A stretch of 64,000 nucleotides of DNA from Pterobdella sp. o SKG-2022 (Eukaryota > Annelida > Clitellata > Hirudinida > Piscicolidae), in contig OZ038320.1 in the NCBI GenBank assembly GCA_964035795.1, positions 14,742,030 to 14,806,029 on the forward strand, written 5' to 3'. The translations under genes were made by a program, and so were the position numbers. How positions within the stretch are numbered: the first letter of the stretch is position 1; every line of letters starts with the position of its first letter. Below are positions 52,737 to 63,659 of the stretch, piece by piece. The notes under the pieces were generated by a model, which saw nothing but the letters and a program-made list of their open reading frames with translations, searched no databases and had not been told where the DNA came from.

Positions 52737-54265
52737 ATGTCTGATAAAAAGAAAGCCAAGAGAGCTGTTGCTGAGACAATGAAGAAAGAGGCGGTAAAAA
52801 TGATGGAGGAAATACGGAATGACAGAAATGTTGTATTCCGTAGAATGAGAATGATGAAGAAAGAAGCAAACGACTTAGCAGGTAATAATTGCATTAAAGA
52901 CGAAAATGGAAAGATTGTATTTGCCGAGGATGGTCGCAAGAGAGTGTGGAAGGAGCACATAAAGGCCATCATGAATGAAGAGAATCCATGGGATGGAATG
53001 GTGAATGTAGAAATGGTTGAAGGTCCCATGGAACCATTTGCCATGATCGAAGTGGAGAGAGCACTAGGGATCATAAAAAATGGCAAAGCCAGTAGACCAA
53101 CTGGAATTGTCAAGGAGCACCTAGCTGCCTCTCCACATGGGAAGCAAGTTATATTGCAAATAGCAAATGAAATCCTCGATAGAAAGAATATGCCTCATGA
53201 CTGGAGGATGAGTAGTTGTTCCCATTTATGAGAAGAAAGGTAGCGGTATGGACTGTGCGAGCTATCGAGGTGTAAAACTTTCAGAGCATGGTATGAAAGT
53301 GGTGGAAAGATTGTTGGAGAAGGTTAGTGAAAGTTGACCAAATGCAGTTTGGTTTTATGCCTGGCAGAAGCAAAGTGGACGCTATTTTTATTCTTAGAAG
53401 AATACAGGAAAGCTACCTTGGGACGAATAGGAAGCTTTTTATCTGCTTTGTTGATTTGAAGAAGGCTTTTGATCGGGTGTCAAAAAAGGTGATTGAATGG
53501 GCGCTAAGAAAGAAGTTGGTACCGGAAAAGTTGGTTTAGACAGTAATGTCAATGTACAAAGGAGCAAAAACGCGGGTTCAGCTTAGAGGTGGACATTCGG
53601 AAGAATTTGATGTTGGTGTAGGGTCCATCAAGGATCGGTTCTCTCACCGTTTTTGTTTCAATAGTGCTAAGCGTATTGTCGGAAGACGGAAGAAAAGGTG
53701 CTTTATATAAACTGCTTTATGCAGATGATTTGGTCTTGATGGCAAAGACTATGGAAGAACTAGAAGCACAATTCATCCGTTGGAAGGCAGATTTTGAAAG
53801 AAAAGGATTGAAGATTTATCTTGGTAAGACAAAGGTCTATGAATGGTGGAGGAGGAAGTGAGCTAGCTGTTACACGCAGGATAGGGCTGGGCTGAAAGGC
53901 ATTCAACAGTATGTCTTCTATGTTATGTGGTAAAAGACACAAATGGAATGTCAAGACAAATATATAGGACATGTGTGAAGCCTGCCATAACATATGGTTC
54001 AGAAACTTCGGTGGTGACAAGGAAGTTTGAGATGGCTTGGCATGTTGTTAGGAAAAGGGATGAAGATTCTGTTAAACAGGCATGGAGGTTTAAGGTTGAA
54101 GATTTTAGAAGAAGGGAAAAGCCAAGGTTAGGCTGGAAAGTTATGGTGGAAAAATGCTGCCTATGACAGGGTGAAATGGAGAGAGAGTGTTAGGTCATGG
54201 AAAGAAGTCGGTGACCCCTTGGAAAAGGGTAAGATACTGACTATAATAAAATGATAATGATGAGA
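52737..54265 (+). mobile_element. LINE relic, GAT-tailed family, with the finger deleted
   Basis: Linker and RT start at 52737-53230 in one frame (MMEEIRNDRNVVFRRMRMMK, NGKASRPTGIVKEHL), SYRGVKLSEHGMKVVERLL at 53265, MQFGFMPGRSKVDAIFILRR, FVDLKKAFDRVSKKVIEWAL, GSVLSPFLF-type block at 53635, and YADDLVLM at 53718. At 53838 the sequence jumps from GKTKV straight to the stretch that follows the Cys/His finger in the copy at 27905-29108, so the finger is deleted. The C-terminal domain is further shortened near 54030, ending RSWKEVGDPLEKGKILTIIK and ATGATAATGATGA. Confidence 0.85.
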
Positions 54266-54289
54266 TTAATTATTTATTTTGGTTTTGTA

Positions 54290-54350
54290 TCGAAAAACAT
54301 CAACTAAGAGGAATTTTTAATACAATTATTAAAAATCAAAGGCCAAAATT
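54290..54350. repeat. Repeat R2 fragment
   Basis: AAGAGGAATTTTTAATACA and following bases match the start of the R2 copy at 63370. Confidence 0.5.
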
Positions 54351-54369
54351 TTGGAAAGGTTTTATTATT

Positions 54370-55590
54370 AGTCCTTTAGACTCCTAAGGGAGCATAGGGT
54401 CTCAACAAATTTCTCCATCTCCCTCTGTTTCTGGCGCTGGTTTTGGCTTCTTCCCATGTTAAGCCAGAGTTCCACAGTTCACAGTTTAGACTTATTCTCC
54501 AGGTCTGCTTTGGACTTCCCCTCCTTATCTTCCCTTGCGGGTTCCATTCAAGAGCCTGTCTTGTAATATTTCCAGGCTCTTTCAGTAGGGTGTGGCCGAT
54601 TCATCGCCATTTTCGTCACTTGACTTGGACATTCATTGGTTGTTGATTTTTCAATGTCTATAGCTCGGCACTCGGTCGAACCATATCAAAGCGGAGGATC
54701 TGGTAATGCAGCCATTGACGAAAGTTTGCAGCTTTACCGTGTTGTTGTTGTTTCTGACCTATAAAGCAGCACAGACTTCACGTTGGAGTTAAAGATTTTG
54801 AGTTTAGATGCTCTTTGCTCTCCACACGAGTCTTAACATGGCAAATGCTTGTCGAGCTTTTTTCAGCCTAGTCTTTATGTCTTCATCTGTACCTCCCGTT
54901 TGGCTGATCTTGCTACCTAGATACACGAAGTCATCGACGTCTGTTACTGCTTTCCCGGAAACGGTAACTGGGCCCTCCTATTGGTTATTAATGCAAAATA
55001 ACTTGGTCTTTTCATAGTTATATTCAAGACCAGCCTTTTGTGCTGTGGTTTTAAGATATCTCACTTTTTCTTGCATGTTTTGCAGTCGTCAGCAAATGCA
55101 AGGTCTTCTAACTTCGAATGGAGAGTCCACTGAATGCCTTTCCCAGAATTCCCGTAGACCTTTTTTGTCACCCAGTCTAGCACAACAAGAAACAGAAATG
55201 GAGACAGTAGGCAGTCTTGTCTAACTCAAAAAGAGACCTTAAAGCTTTCAGAGAGTTTTCCAGCATGGATGACTTGACTTGAGAACCCTTCATAAAGTGC
55301 TTTGATGATGTCGACAAACTTTACTGGGACACTATAATGGAGAAGTATGTTCCAGGTTGATTCTCTGTCAACACTATCAAATGCCTTCTCAAAATCAATG
55401 AAGCACCTGTAGAGGATGACTGCCATTCGATGGATTGCTAGCCTTTCCCTATTTTCGTTCATTTCTCCAATTCCGTGTCTTCCCATCTCGCGCTTTCTAT
55501 CAGTGTAGTCTGATCCAACCTTATTTTTCAAAAGATTTTGAAGGGTATAGTTGAAGGTAAGAAAATCAATCCTGGTCAAAAGTTATTCCA
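54370..55590 (-). mobile_element. RTE-like LINE, copy 2
   Basis: From 55580 down: LAIHRMAVILYRCFIDFEKAF, SVPVKFVDIIKALYEGFSSQ, VIHAGKLSESFKVSF. A frame break follows; then the palm in other frames to about 55080 (the ADDL box is encoded near 55090), KISQTGGTDEDIKTRLKKA-type sequence (54920-54850), and the C-terminal end to 54370 (RDIT-like, GTP.GRPK block). It keeps the RT segment (FIDFEKAFDSVDRES) that is deleted in copy 1. Confidence 0.82.
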
Positions 55591-56330
55591 ATTTTTATAA
55601 AACGCGATTTTTTGTGAGCTGCTCTTTATGAGTATGAAAGTATTAGAAAAAGTAATAAAAAGACATCCAATTTGAACTTTTATAAAATTACTTACAAAAT
55701 AAATGATTAACCGTAATAATTATTTTAGTAATCCTGAAAATATAAAAAAATACTATTTAATTTAAATATATTATAATTATAAAAAATTTTTTCTTTAATG
55801 TTTCATGATAACTTATCAAAAATTATAGCTATTTATTTTGCTCAATAAATTTACTAAAGTTCTTCCACAAATCAACGTAAAAAAATTGTCAAAAATTTCA
55901 ACTTCATTTTATTAAGTATGCGCTACAGCTTAAGAAATAAATTTTAAGACGCATGCGATTTGCTCTTACAGCCTCATTCAGAACGATTGTAGAAATTTCG
56001 CAAACCCCCCTAACGCGAGTTTAATTGACGTCTGGGATCGTTAGACCCTCGTGTTCCCTATCGCCTACCCACTGAATAGCCTGCAGGCTTATGACACGCT
56101 TGCCACTGCCTTATTTTTTAATGCTAGTTTTTTTCATAAAAATATTAATGTATCAGAAGGTTTAAATAATTACGGATTTCACAAAAAATCACATTTATTT
56201 TTATATAATAATGTATCAGAATGTTCGACTATTTACGGATTTTACCAAATTAAGTGAGAAAGTCTATAAAATTACAAGAATTTTGATTGCTCCATAGAGA
56301 AAACACACTAACCCAAGGTTGAAATTGTTG
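55591..56330. other. AT-rich spacer
   Basis: A weak match to the R2 core (reverse orientation, 55795-55860) is present; otherwise nothing recognised. Confidence 0.4.
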
Positions 56331-56930
56331 AACAAGCTTAAATTAAATACAATTTGTTCAATATGCAATATAAAAATAATACAAAATAATTCAAATTCAT
56401 TTGAATATACTAATGTTATCAAATGCTCTACGTGTAAAAGTACCTGCTTCAGTGAGTCTGAGAAGGCATATTATTAATATGCATTCTGAGCTTGTAAATA
56501 AAAGGTTGGAATTTTTGAGGCGGATTTTAGTTAAAATAAACTCTAAATTACTCAATTTACAGTGATTTATTTAAAAAATATTAATGTATTAGAAAGTTTA
56601 AACAACCTAATTTTTGTTAAAGTGAGAAAGTCTATTAAATTACATGAATTTTTAATGCTTTGTATGTTCAAGAGTTGGCACTACTGAAAGAGGTTTGAAG
56701 AAGCATATGACAATAAAACATTCTCAGACGGTACAAAAAAGGTTTGATTACGAAATAATTTTTAAAGACTGATTAAATATACATCCAAAATCACTCCATG
56801 CCAGCGTCGTATTTCATAGGTTGTATATAGCGTCGTATTCGAGGTTTATGCAACATTAAGTTTGAATCAAAAAATACTCTAGTGAAGCATAAAGAGCAAA
56901 CACACACTTACCTAAAGTAGAAATTATTAA
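56331..56930 (+). pseudogene. Decayed C2H2 zinc-finger sequence
   Basis: 56336-56520 reads as a broken version of 57080-57260 (ICNIKI, KCSTCKSTCFSES, MHSELVNKR). 56660-56745 has a finger end, ERGLKKHMTIKHSQTVQKR. 56845-56930 has CNIKFESKNTLVKHKEQTHTY. All have the H-x4-H end of C2H2 fingers, but first cysteines or frames are lost. Confidence 0.6.
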
Positions 56931-56940
56931 ACAGACTTAA

Positions 56941-57300
56941 ATGAACAAATTTAACTATTCTCAATCCTACAAGTGCAGTGAAAAATTTCAATGTGAATTA
57001 TGCCTAAAATTTTTTGGGTCAAAAAGTGGGATGCTAAGTCATAAACGCCAATTTCATATTGAATCTGTGGCATCGAGGTTGGAGTTTTTGAACAAAGTTT
57101 ATACAATTTGTTTAATATGCAATATAAAAATAGTACAAAGTAATTTAAATTCACACAGTAGTGTTTTCAAATGCTCTACCTGTCAAAGTACCTGCTTCAG
57201 TGAGATAGGTCTGCAGAGGCATATTGTTAAGATGCATTCTGAGCTTGTAAATCACTGTCCATTTATTCTTCTTAACATTCTCTTTACCTTAGCTCTCTAA
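56941..57300 (+). CDS. C2H2 zinc-finger protein fragment
   Basis: An open frame of 119 codons with two recognisable fingers: FQCELCLKFFGSKSGMLSHK followed by RQFH (C-x2-C-x12-H-x4-H), and FKCSTCQSTCFSEIGLQRHI followed by VKMH. Between them is a CLICNIKI pair without histidines. The frame continues to a hydrophobic tail and stop. It could be an exon of a host zinc-finger gene or the N-terminal finger domain of a transposon. A damaged duplicate of its second half lies at 56336-56520. Confidence 0.55.
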   Translation: MNKFNYSQSYKCSEKFQCELCLKFFGSKSGMLSHKRQFHIESVASRLEFLNKVYTICLICNIKIVQSNLNSHSSVFKCSTCQSTCFSEIGLQRHIVKMHSELVNHCPFILLNILFTLAL

Positions 57301-57425
57301 CTATGGTTAATTTCAATCCTAATTCTTACATACACCTAACCCATTTTTCTCCGTTTCAATTCTCATCTACTTACCATTTGAAAAAATTTCTCACAAAACT
57401 ACATTTTCCATGTAAAAAACTTTTG

Positions 57426-57606
57426 TAATGTAATGTAATGCGGTATTTATAAAGTGTTTTTCCTTATAGATCAAAGCGATTGCTACAAATTTAATGTAAC
57501 GAAATCACACTGTGGAACAGGTGCTAATTGTCGGCCCACGCGGGATTGAACGCGGTAACTTTAGATAATTAGTCTAATGTTCATCCATTGAGCTATAGGG
57601 GCCGAC
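57426..57606 (-). mobile_element. tRNA-derived SINE, copy 3
   Basis: Same family and orientation as 3049-3226. tRNA-like head 57606-57530, with the A box intact and the B box intact at its core (GTTCAATCCCG). Located directly before the inverted-repeat GIY-YIG element. Confidence 0.83.
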
Positions 57607-57621
57607 TTTGTTCGAAATCAT

Positions 57622-58319
57622 AAGTACTGAAAATCATTTGAACACTAAAGGTAATTTTATTAAGTACAAAGCTTTTGGTTAACAAAGTAACATTGTCAAG
57701 TACGTTAAAATTCAAAGACACCGTTTTTTATATTCTGACCAAAGATAAAATTAAATTAAAAAAAAGAAAATACGTCTTCTTGCAACTACACTCTTCTTCA
57801 TAAATGACATTGTGGGAATTCGTATGTAGGCGAGGCCAAGAGAAAAGCTACTACCAAACGGGCAGAGCACAAGGTTACAAATGGCACATCAGAACCTGCC
57901 AAACACATTTCCACAAATCCCTCTCATGAATTCGAATGGAAAGTACTGAGCGGAGCCCCAGATGATTGGAGGAAAAGAAGAATTTTGAAAGCTTTTTTCA
58001 TCAAAATGTTGAATTCATCAATCAACGACCATAGAGACATTAAAAACCTTTGTTTATTTAGAAATGGAATTACATAACTTTGCCGAATAAATTTTTTGTT
58101 TAGAACTGCCTTTTTAATGTTTTATTTTTTTTTTATTTTATTATTATTTATTTATTTTTATTTTAATTATTATTTTATTTTTTAATTTAATTTTATCTTT
58201 GGTCAGAATATAAAAAACGGTGTCTTTGAATTTTAACGTACTTGATAATGTTACTTTGTTAACCAAAAGCTTTGTACTTAATAAAATTACCTTTAGTGTT
58301 AAAATAATTTTCAGTACTT
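57622..58319 (+). mobile_element. Inverted-repeat element carrying a GIY-YIG nuclease domain, copy 2
   Basis: Arms of about 140 bp (57622-57763 and 58178-58319) are close to perfect inverted copies: AAGTACTGAAAAT, ACACTAAAGGTAATTTTATT, AAGTACAAAGCTTTTGGTTA and CAAAGACACCGTTTTTTATA each recur inverted. The outer part matches the termini of the Penelope-like element at 47100-49320. Inside is a single coding relic, the end of a GIY-YIG nuclease (57808-58077), and an AT-rich low-complexity stretch (58110-58180); there is no RT. Confidence 0.88.
57808..58077 (+). pseudogene. GIY-YIG endonuclease domain, N-terminally truncated
   Basis: Ninety codons open to a natural stop: HCGNSYVGEAKRKATTKRAE, HKVTNGTSEPAKHISTNPS, FEWKVLSGAPDDWRKRRILK, then DHRDIKNLCLFRNGIT and TAA. 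The SYVGE block is the YIG motif; Arg, His and the SEPAKH glutamate are present. The GIY strand upstream is lost behind a stop. Compared with copy 1 the frame is intact from here on. Confidence 0.75.
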
Positions 58320-58364
58320 ACTTTGGCTAAAGAAGATTATTAAATCATAAGTAGTATCATTAAT

Positions 58365-58425
58365 CTAGGGCAACTGCTGTTAATCCCAGTTACTGGGACA
58401 TGTACAGCAGTAAAATCTATTATGG
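58365..58425 (+). mobile_element. LINE 3' end scrap
   Basis: TCCCAGTTACTGGGACATGT and ACAGCAGTAAAAT match 23165-23232. Confidence 0.5.
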
Positions 58426-58782
58426 TGATTCTATCTGTTAACACACAGAGAGACAGATGTGAAAACATTAATTCCAATAAATTTTATCAAACACAAAATT
58501 GCACAAAAAGTTTGTATCAAAAATCACTTTGAAGAATCACAAAAAAATAGCACACTCTGAATCAAGGTTGGTGTTTTTGAATAAAGTTTATGCTCATTTT
58601 TTCATTATTGAAAAAAAAAGTAGAGAATAATTTTAATTGATGTAACTACAGCTTCGCAAAACGATTTGAAGAGTTTGCCTTCTCATCTTTCAAGGGTATT
58701 TGACAAATTTTTTCTTTATATTTATCTCACTTCATTCCTGAACAATAAAGTTCTCAATTTATTATTTATTACGTTTTTTCAG

Positions 58783-58857
58783 AATTTGAAAATTTGAAGA
58801 TTGTTGTAGAAGATGAAGGCGTAACAAGATTTGTGAAAGCTCATCGTCAATTTATAG
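58783..58857 (+). CDS. Candidate exon of an unidentified host gene
   Basis: Strong polypyrimidine tract and acceptor (CGTTTTTTCAG) followed by an open segment EFENLKIVVEDEGVTRFVKA, then HRQFIG, and a good donor (ATAG|GTAAAG). Entry phase 1, exit phase 1, 25 codons. No transposon similarity. I do not recognise the protein; if real, its other exons lie in the transposon-rich flanks or outside the window. Confidence 0.45.
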
Positions 58858-58999
58858 GTAAAGATTATGCCAGGGTTTGTTTTGTATGTTTCCGTAATGG
58901 AACATTTAGGCTTAAACTAAATCGTACAAAAAGGCTGAAAATTCTAAAATCTGTAAAAATAAATGGATCATGCAAGCCAACGATTTCTGCAAAGATTTT

Positions 59000-59240
59000 C
59001 AATTATTATTATTATTTTGCCGTGTTGATCGCTCTCCAAGTTTGACCCATAAAACGGCACAGACTTTACGTTTGAGTTGAAAATTCGAAGTTTAATTTTG
59101 GTGGAGATGCTCTTCGCTCCCCACACGGGTCTTAAAATGGCAAATGCTTGTCGAGCTTTCTTCAGCCTAGCCTTGATGTTTTTATCTGTACCTCCCGTTT
59201 GGCTGATCCTGCTGCCTAGATACACGAAGATTTTCAATAC
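59000..59240 (-). mobile_element. RTE-like LINE fragment, copy 3
   Basis: VYLGSRISQTGGTDKNIKAR, LKKARQAFAILRPVWGAKSI and KLRIFNSNVKSVPFYGS, parallel to 40430-40620. Truncated at both ends. Confidence 0.82.
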
Positions 59241-59944
59241 CGGTAAAAATTTCAATTTAATTTAAAAAATTTTTTTAAATCTTGTTTTTTGTAGGCGAAA
59301 TAAAAGTTTTGTTTTAACTCACCATGGACATAGAGCTGACCAGCCACATTTTTTTTCAGGGATAAAAAAAATCTGAAATTTCAGATGATTCAGCTTGGTG
59401 GGCATTTATTAAAAAAACTATTTATTTTCACATTAAATTTTTATGTCTGTCTAAGAAAATATTTATTTGAATACAAATTTTAGAATAAATAATCTATTTC
59501 TATTTTAAGTATTCCTTACGATACTATTCTAAGCATTTTGAAAAGGAAGATCCATTACTCTCTACAATATAAAGAGACCCAGGTTAATTTTAAAACCTTG
59601 TTTAACTTTAAAATTGGTTTTTTGAAAATTTTCTTCAATTGAAATCGAAAGTTTTTAAAAAATTCTGATGCATAAGAGACCCTTCACTCTCAAATGACGT
59701 ACTCAGTGTAAAAGGCTTAGTTGTGGACAATAAGGCAGTCAGGTATTATCATTTAGGTTTGTATAGCGCACTATTTTACAATCAAAATTTTCTTCAAAAA
59801 CGCTGAATCTTATCTAAAACTGTGTATGCCAAGTTTCCTGGAGAACCCTGTCGGTTTGGTTTGCCTGAAGATCAAACTATGATCAACACAACCCACCTTC
59901 TCGTGAAGCCGGGTGTGCACTCTAACAAGAGTGTCGAAGAGATT
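59241..59944. other. Spacer; short unassigned frame at 59824-59944
   Basis: The plus-strand frame KFPGEPCRFGLPEDQTMINT and following about 25 codons is open up to the LINE border and is less AT-rich; no family recognised. The rest is AT-rich. Confidence 0.3.
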
Positions 59945-61145
59945 CTAAACCCAGTTGTCTGTGTCTATACCGCATGCCTTCATGTCACGCTTGCAGGCAT
60001 CCATAAAGCGAAGGTGTGGACGACCTTTCTTGCGCTTGCCTGTTGCGAGTTCGCTGTACAAGAGGTCGTTCGGTATGCATCCATCATCCATTCTATGCAC
60101 ATGGCCTATCCAGCGAAGGCACCTCTGTCGAAAGAGGGTGTACATGGAGGGTATGTCTGCCTTGGCAAAGACTTCAGTGTTGGTAACTTTGTCTTGCCAG
60201 GTGATACAAAGGATTCTGCGCAAGCACCTCATATGGAAGGTATGAAGTTTTCTTTCCTGATGCGCATAGGTCGCCCCAGATTCGCTGCCGTAAAGCAGGG
60301 TACTGATGACACAGGTCTGGTAGACTTTGACTTTGGTGGTGATAGTGAGGTGTTTTTTATCCCAAACCCGCTTGTTGAGCTTAGCTTGAGTCGTTGCTGC
60401 TTTTCCAATGCGTTTGCTGATCTCTGTATCCAGCGATAACGAGTCTGTTGTTGTTGAGCCTAAATACTGGAACTGGTTGACATCTTCCAGTTCTTGCTCG
60501 TTTATTCTGATGGTAGGTGGCATTGCTATTGCTTGGCTCATTACCTGAGTCTTCTTTAGACTAATGGTCGGACTGAACAGATCGCATGCGTTTGACAAAC
60601 GGTCCATTAGTCGCTGCAAACCATCTTGAGTATGAGAGGCAATTGCTGCGTCGTTTGCAAAAAGCAAGTCTCTGACGTCTTTGATGTTCCAAATGCGTGT
60701 TTCAGTAGCAAAGAGGTTGGGTGCAAGTACGCAACCTTGTTTCACGCCACTCTTAATTCCAAATGCGCTTGAAATGTCGCCGACAAGCTGTACGGTACTC
60801 AGCATGCCGTCATGAAAGGACCTAATCAGACTCAACAGCTTTGATGGGCAGCCAATGATGGGCAGCATTTTGAAGAGACCATCTCTACTGACTAGGTCAA
60901 ACGCTTTATTCAAGTCAATGAAAGCAAGGTACAGTGGTTGGTTTTGCTCTCGGCATTTTTTTTGTAGTTGGCGTAGGGAGAAAATCATGTCAACAATCGA
61001 CCCTTTTGACCTGAAACCACATTGCGATTCCGAGTATATTCTCTCGGCCAGTACTTGAAGTCGCCGCAGGATGATCCGTGCAAACAGCTTGCCAACGATG
61101 TAATTTTAATCTGTAATTATTGCAGTCGCTGCGGTACCCCTTGTT
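59945..61145 (-). mobile_element. LINE RT and C-terminal domain, AAAT-tailed family, best copy
   Basis: Open for 347 codons on the minus strand (60988-59945): MIFSLRQLQKKCREQNQPLY, FIDLNKAFDLVSRDGL, GVKQGCVLAPNLF. A deletion follows so that it continues RIWNIKDVRDLLFANDAAIA, with FAND in place of FADD. The rest is DVNQFQYLGSTTTDSLSLDT, TLLYGSESG, LRWIGHVHRMDDGCIPNDLL and GRPHLRFMDACKRDMKACGI, ending at DTDNWV where similarity to 41815-42400 stops, so the C2H2 end and tail are missing. The 5' part at 61145-60990 is frameshifted. Confidence 0.88.
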
Positions 61146-62400
61146 CTAAACATTTATATATTGACATCATAATGATTGAAAATTGACTGAAATTTTTTCA
61201 TTAAAAAAATTATTAAATTGACAAACTTTGGTAGTTGATTATATTTGGTGCCATCAAGGTTCAACTTTTGGAATAAATTAGTAAATATTTTTTTTCTTTC
61301 TAAATGTGATTTTTTCAAGTATCTAGCTGATGTGTGAAAGTCGCTAGACAAGTTTAATAATTTAATTTCATTATCGAACCTACTCACACAAAAAAACCTT
61401 TAAAATTTATGGGAAGAAAAGACGAATACTAACAACAAAAAATTATAAAAAAGTCCATTTCCATCATCCAAATAAGAAAAAAAACTTCAAAATTTTTCAC
61501 AACTATCTAGGACGAGCCAATGAAAAAGCAGAAAAACCTTTGAATGATCAAAATACTAAGGGGTTATTTTATGAGATTGCTTACCTTTGGGAAATAATAT
61601 CATTTTGGTTGATAATTACAAACAAAACAAGAAATAAATAATGCAGATAAAATTCTTCACTAAAATAAGAAAAAATACATTACATTTAACATAGTTTAGC
61701 ACATAAGTCTAGATTATTATGATACTAAAGCATTTAATGTATTCAAATGAATGTGCACAAAAATTTGGTTATTTACAAACTTATACAAAACATATCTATT
61801 AATTAAAAAACATGTATATGGATATATAGATGAATAAATATGAGTATAAGTTATTTTTTAATTTCAAATAGATACTCTATGCATAGGATGCATGTATTGA
61901 ACTATGTTTAATTAGTCTTGTTTATCTGTGAAAACTATGATACTTAGCTGTTAAAACTTACACTTTATATAAAAAGGAAATTAATTAAGAAAAAAATGAA
62001 AAGTGATCTATGGTAACGTTTAGAGCTTATTTATAAAAATAAATTTAGGCACATGTGTAAAATAATTGTAATATGTATGAAAAAATGATAAAACTCATCC
62101 GAAGTATTAGGTCTAAATTTTCAAAATTTTGAATTTTTGTTTTCCTATTTCTAAATCCAGCAATTTTATAAAACCTATAATTCCTATAAAATGATAAGAC
62201 TCATCCGAAAAAGTGTTAGGTCCAAATTTTCCAAATTTTGATGTTTTGTTTCCTATTTCCAAATCCAGCAATTTTATAAGACTTTTAAATAATATTTAAA
62301 AACTTAGAAAAAACTGTGTTATAACTTTTAAATTTTTTAGTTAAAATTAGATTTTCTTGCGATAGCACGAATCGGCCATCTTGAGCCGAAGCGTTACCAA
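61146..62400. other. AT-rich spacer
   Basis: No gene recognised. A ~105-bp direct duplication is visible at about 62090-62190 and 62190-62290 (GATAA.ACTCATCCGAA..AGT, then CAATTTTATAA.AC). Confidence 0.5.
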
Positions 62401-62404
62401 AGAT

Positions 62405-63350
62405 TATTATTATTATCTTTTTGATTTGCTGATTTTGAGATCAATCATAAGGTTACTACCAGTATCCTAAACTGAATGAAATTTTTGATTTAGATAGAAA
62501 GAGCTCTTCTTAGCACATGAGCTGTACTAATCAAAACAATTTTTTGCACTTCTCGCAGCGAAGGATTTTCTGGTATCATATTTAGGAGCTTTTCTGTGCC
62601 TTTTTGACAAGTCCCAATGCTCCTACAACCACATGGATAGTTTTGACTTCCACATTTTGCTCACTTCAATCTCCATTTCATTGTATTTTGACATTTTATC
62701 AAAAACTTTGGCCGCTACATTTTTGTCCGATGGTACGGTCATGTCGATATGATAGCACGTTTTCCCTTGTTTGTCTTTGACCACAATGTCTGGGTGATTA
62801 GCTTGGATTGTGTGGTCTGTTTGGATTGGAAAGTCCCAGAGGATTGTAAAGCCTGGTCCTTCTGTGACCGTTTCTGGTTTGTGCTCATACCAATTTTTAG
62901 TAGTATCTACTAAAAAATGATTGCAAATTTTCCAGTGCAGGTATTGCCCAACTCTGTCGTGTCTGGTTTTATACTCTCCAGAGTTCAAAATGGAACAACC
63001 AGACACAAGATGGTCAATCGTCTCGATTTTATCAGCACAAGATCTACATTTGGCTTCTACGCCATTATGCATAATGTTTGTCTGGTAGTTTTTGGTGAAG
63101 AGACTCTGATCTTGTGCAGCAATTATAAAATCCTTCGGTTTCAGAATTGAGTTCTGAGCTGATGAGCCACTGATAAGTTGCTTTTTTGTCTACATCAGAA
63201 TTGTTGACTCTTGCTGCAACTGTCCATGAAGAGGTTTGTTATGCCACCGCTCTTGAAGTTGTTTTAAGCCTTCTAGTTTAACGTTTTTTTTCACTTTACG
63301 GGCAACTTCAATCGCCTCGAGCTGGTGATAATCAAACTCAATGTCAAACT
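62405..63350 (-). mobile_element. LINE restriction-like endonuclease part, copy 4
   Basis: From 63350 down: EFDYHQLEAIEVARKVKKNV, LQERWHNKPLHGQL, then AAQDQSLFTKNYQTNIMHNG, the CCHC finger CRSCADKIETIDHLVSGC, the nuclease core TILWDFPIQTDHTIQANHPD, CYHIDMTVPSD, and MEIEVSKMW. The end (GALGLVKKGTEKLLNMIPEN) is in other frames to about 62465, with an AAT-type tail at 62405. The nuclease PD and downstream D are intact. It is the best guide to what copy 1 (9047-11965) has lost. Confidence 0.87.
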
Positions 63351-63354
63351 CTGT

Positions 63355-63590
63355 AACGAAAAAAATCAAATAAGAGGAATTTTTAATACATTTATTGAAA
63401 ATCAGAAGCTATAATTTTCGATAAGTTTAGCTTTATCATAAAACGTTAGAAAATAATAAATTAAATCGTAACTATGGTTATATAGTAATTCAAAGACTAT
63501 AATTAAGAATTAGTTGATTATTCAAAAAAACAGAAGTTATTTTAATTTAATTCCTTTTATTTCAAATAATTGTTCAAGAGTACTTCAAAA
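63355..63590. repeat. Dispersed repeat R2, copy 2
   Basis: Partner of 52285-52510, with an A-rich run at its right end. Confidence 0.8.
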
Positions 63591-63659
63591 AAAAAAAAAA
63601 TGCTTTAAGGCATTAGTATTAACTATGAGTTGTGGGTCATTATAGCCATTGAAAACAGA

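Noticed and set aside
59824..59944. Small nuclear RNA gene
   Set aside because: The GC-richer stretch suggested an snRNA at first sight, but none of the U1, U2, U4, U5 or U3 signature segments I know is present.
59822..60439. 205-codon plus-strand frame
   Set aside because: Its larger part is the antisense of the well-conserved LINE ORF on the minus strand. Only the first 40 codons are unexplained and are noted in the spacer entry.
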